A stretch of 14,267 nucleotides of DNA from contig DHKK01000197.1 in assembly GCA_002404795.1 (NCBI GenBank), positions 1-14,267 on the forward strand, written 5' to 3'. The translations under genes were made by a program, and so were the position numbers. The stretch comes from Clostridiales bacterium UBA4696. GTDB lineage: Bacteria; Bacillota; Clostridia; Oscillospirales; Oscillospiraceae. The notes under the pieces were generated by a model. It made no database searches. It saw nothing but the letters and a program-made list of their open reading frames with translations, and had not been told where the DNA came from. Shown piece by piece: positions 12,110-14,267 of this stretch (position 1 is the stretch's first letter; each line of letters opens with the position of its first letter).

Positions 12110-13495
12110 ATGCAGTATCTTGGGATCGAAGCGGCGCTCAAAAATCAGCCGCTGCTGGACCCTGCGTTCATCCCCTTCGGCGTCTGGCGCAGGGAATATG
12201 AAAAAGAGGCGTCGCGCCCGGTCGCCCTCGCGGTCGAGCGCGACCACGGAGCTGTCTCCGTATTTGAGACGAAGCTGCGCGGCGAGGACTTTGCCGAGGC
12301 CAATTACCGCTACATCGAACGCTTCGTGAAGCTGCTTTTGTGGAGCGCGGGCGGTCTTCGCGTCTGGCTCTGCGGCGATGACGCGCTGGCAAAGCGCCTG
12401 CAGGCGGAATACTGCCCGGAGGGGCGGCGTGCGTTTGACGTGGGCTTCATGCAGGACGTGTTTGAGGTCCCGTTCGAGATCGTCGTCTGCGACTGGGCAC
12501 ACCTGCCCAAACCGAACGAAAAGCCCATCCGTGTCGGCGGCCACACCAACGGCTGCCGCATCGGCTTTGACGCCGGCGGCTCCGACCGCAAGGTCTCGGC
12601 CGTGATCGACGGGCAGACTGTCTACTCCGAGGAGGTCGTCTGGCACCCGAAGACCTCAGAGGATCTCAGCTACCAGTACGACGGCATCGTCAGCGCCTTC
12701 AAGACTGCCGCTTCCAAGCTGCCGCGGGTCGACGGCATCGGCGTCTCGTCCGCGGGGACGTTCGTGGGCAACAGCCCGATGGTCTCCTCGCTGTTTCTGA
12801 AGATCCCGCGCGCGCAGCGCGAGCAGGTCAAGTCCATCTATGACCGCGCAGCCAAAGAGATCGGCGACGTGCCGATCGTCGTCGCCAACGACGGCGACGT
12901 GACCGCGCTCGCGGGCGCGATGAGCCTGCAGGACGGCTGCGTCATGGGCCTTGCCATGGGCACGAGCGAGGCGGCCGGTTATATCGACCGCAACGGCGAT
13001 CTGCTCGGCTGGTTCAACGAGCTGGCGTTCGCGCCGGTCGATCTGAGCGAGACGGCCGCCGTCGACGAATGGTCCGGCGATCGGGGCGTGGGCTGCAAGT
13101 ATTTCTCGCAGGACGCCGTCATCAAGCTCGCGCCCGCCGCCGGCATCGCGCTGGACGAGGGGCTGACCCCCGCGGAGAAGCTCAAGACCGTGCAGGCGCT
13201 GGCCGAGGGCGGCGACGAGCGGGCAAAGGACATTTTCCGCACCATCGGCGCGTATCTGGCGCATACGGTGCCGCTTTATGAAATGACATATGATATCCGG
13301 CACCTGATCGTGCTTGGCCGCGTCGCTTCCGGCGTGGGCGGCGAGCTGATCGTGGGCGAATGCTGCAGGATCCTGCGGGAGGAATACCCGGCGCTCGCCC
13401 AAAAGGTGCAGGTCATGCTGCCGGATGAGAAATTCCGCCGCGTCGGCCAGTCGATGGCCGCGGCCAGTCTGCCGGAGGTTCCCGATGCTGTTTAA
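12110..13495 (+). CDS. Atypical ROK/ASKHA-family sugar kinase-like protein with ~150-residue N-terminal extension
   Basis: The 461-residue protein is about 150 residues longer than ordinary ROK kinases. Its ASKHA core begins with 'IGFDAGGSDRKVSAVIDG' (phosphate-1 loop, D154-D159), then 'PRVDGIGVSSAGTF', 'VANDGDVTALAGA' (260-268, with the likely catalytic Asp), 'LAMGTSEAAGYID' (phosphate-2 loop, around 282-287) and 'LIVLGRVASGVGG' (adenosine motif). The zinc motif CxCGxxGC of classical ROK proteins is absent; 'VDEWSGDRGVGCKYFSQDAV' occupies that stretch. The N-terminal extension (1-145) has an alpha/beta look ('LAVERDHGAVSVFET', 'RYIERFVKLLLWSAGGLRVW') and no known motif. I recognise the layout from other Clostridia proteins annotated only as ROK family. 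The ribosome site is GAGAGGAAAC. It overlaps nagA by 11 bp, so an amino sugar or amino-sugar derivative is the likely substrate (inference). Confidence 0.9.
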   Translation: MQYLGIEAALKNQPLLDPAFIPFGVWRREYEKEASRPVALAVERDHGAVSVFETKLRGEDFAEANYRYIERFVKLLLWSAGGLRVWLCGDDALAKRLQAEYCPEGRRAFDVGFMQDVFEVPFEIVVCDWAHLPKPNEKPIRVGGHTNGCRIGFDAGGSDRKVSAVIDGQTVYSEEVVWHPKTSEDLSYQYDGIVSAFKTAASKLPRVDGIGVSSAGTFVGNSPMVSSLFLKIPRAQREQVKSIYDRAAKEIGDVPIVVANDGDVTALAGAMSLQDGCVMGLAMGTSEAAGYIDRNGDLLGWFNELAFAPVDLSETAAVDEWSGDRGVGCKYFSQDAVIKLAPAAGIALDEGLTPAEKLKTVQALAEGGDERAKDIFRTIGAYLAHTVPLYEMTYDIRHLIVLGRVASGVGGELIVGECCRILREEYPALAQKVQVMLPDEKFRRVGQSMAAASLPEVPDAV

Positions 13496-14267
13496 ACATG
13501 CAGAAATTTTCACGCCGCAGGGCTTTGTCCGCGGCGCATTCACCGTCGAGGACGGGCGGTTCGGCGAGATCCTGCCGCAAAGTCCCGACGCGGCGGGCAC
13601 GGATCTTGGCGGCGCACGCGTGATCCCCGGCTTGGTTGATATCCACAACCACGGCAACTCCGGCGCGGATTTTTCCGACGGCGACCCGGACGGCATCCGG
13701 ACGATGGCGCGCTATCTGGCAAAGAACGGTGTCACGTCGTTCGCTCCCGCGTCGATGACGCTGCCGTATGACGTGCTCGCGCGCGCGTTCCGCGCGGCGG
13801 CGGACTATGACCGTACAGAACACCCCGGCTGTGCCCGCCTGATTGGCATCCAGATGGAGGGGCCGTTCTTCTCCGAGAAGAAAAAGGGCGCGCAGAACGG
13901 CGCGTACCTCCGCCTGCCGGACTTCGAGGCGTTCCGCGCGCTGTACGAGGCCAGCGAGGGACTGGTGCGCATCGTGGACGTGGCGGCGGAGTTGCCGGGC
14001 GCGGCGGACTTTGCCGAGCAGGCCGCGAAGCTCTGCACGGTCTCCATCGCGCACACCGACTGCAGCTATGAGGACGCCGCGGCGGTCTTTGCCGCCGGGG
14101 CCCGCCATCTGACGCACCTGTATAACGCCATGCCCGGCATCCACCACCGCAAGCCCGGCCCCATCGGCGCGGCCTCCGAGCGGGAGGATGTGATCGCGGA
14201 GCTCATCTGCGACGGCCAGCACGTGCACCCGAGCGCCGTGCGCATGGCCTTCCGCCTGTTCCCGGGC
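13485..14267 (+). CDS. nagA: N-acetylglucosamine-6-phosphate deacetylase (3' cut by window end)
   Basis: The frame is open from ATG 13485 to the last base, giving 261 residues of a ~375-390-residue enzyme. The amidohydrolase barrel is clear: metal motif 'GLVDIHNHG' (DIHNHG at 52-57), 'IGIQMEGPFFSEKKKGAQNG' with metal-ligand E125, 'SIAHTDCSYEDA' with H190, 'HLTHLYNAMPGIHHRKPGPI' with H211 and substrate-binding NAM, and 'ICDGQHVHPSAVRMAF'. The catalytic Asp expected near residue 270 is outside the window. NagA removes acetate from GlcNAc-6-phosphate, giving glucosamine-6-phosphate for glycolysis or wall synthesis. The ribosome site GGAGG (13474-13478) lies inside the ROK gene, whose stop is 11 bases into nagA, so translation is coupled. 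The upstream kinase may supply the 6-phosphate substrate. Length and motifs agree with a functional gene. Confidence 0.93.
   Translation, partial: MLFKHAEIFTPQGFVRGAFTVEDGRFGEILPQSPDAAGTDLGGARVIPGLVDIHNHGNSGADFSDGDPDGIRTMARYLAKNGVTSFAPASMTLPYDVLARAFRAAADYDRTEHPGCARLIGIQMEGPFFSEKKKGAQNGAYLRLPDFEAFRALYEASEGLVRIVDVAAELPGAADFAEQAAKLCTVSIAHTDCSYEDAAAVFAAGARHLTHLYNAMPGIHHRKPGPIGAASEREDVIAELICDGQHVHPSAVRMAFRLFPG

Noticed and set aside
1..14267. CRISPR arrays, complete insertion sequences, replication origins and toxin-antitoxin pairs
   Set aside because: I looked for regularly spaced repeats, transposase or integrase motifs, iteron clusters and small paired genes and saw none that hold up.

Overview
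The window looks like chromosomal DNA of a GC-rich Clostridia-type Firmicute, most likely a gut Oscillospirales relative. This rests on family content and base composition only. The content includes an LTA-synthase-like enzyme with S-layer-homology repeats, DUF4428 zinc-ribbon and small lipoprotein genes, a 7TM-type sensor kinase, AGGAGG-type ribosome binding sites and many strong Rho-independent terminators. I see no CRISPR array, no rRNA, no complete tRNA and no transposase or integrase gene.

Layout. (a) 1-1035: the 3' end of a membrane-anchored phosphoglycerol-transferase/sulfatase-fold gene with C-terminal SLH-like repeats, then a near-perfect terminator. (b) 1036-1415: an AT-richer gap leading into an orphan 3' half of tRNA-Leu that begins inside the anticodon loop and keeps its own terminator. 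This is the signature of an attachment-site junction. (c) 1461-3599: a minus-strand run of small envelope genes (lipoprotein, 4-TM protein, two-ended zinc-ribbon protein, lipoprotein) closed by a terminator. (d) 3604-7014: a gene graveyard. It holds a sensor histidine kinase broken by an in-frame TAG, an out-of-frame internal deletion and an apparent displaced segment; a small chimeric ORF; an aminoglycoside-phosphotransferase-fold gene with an in-frame TAA and a lost catalytic Asp; a stub of a polysaccharide flippase; and the tail of a VOC (glyoxalase-fold) protein. (e) 7165-10861: healthy minus-strand transport genes. A CPA2-type cation:proton antiporter is translationally coupled to an MgtC/SapB protein and followed by a terminator; then comes an NSS-family sodium:amino-acid symporter with its own promoter. 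(f) 11172-14267: a divergent plus-strand operon of a sugar nucleotidyltransferase, an unusual ROK-like kinase with a long N-terminal extension, and nagA (cut by the window end). Together these suggest amino-sugar salvage or cell-wall recycling.

I did not find a convincing new molecular system. The best leads are the tRNA-Leu half-site, the clustered gene decay next to it, the atypical ROK kinase operon, and a possible CTG start on the antiporter. All functional names come from recognition of motifs and family patterns by eye; no database search was run.
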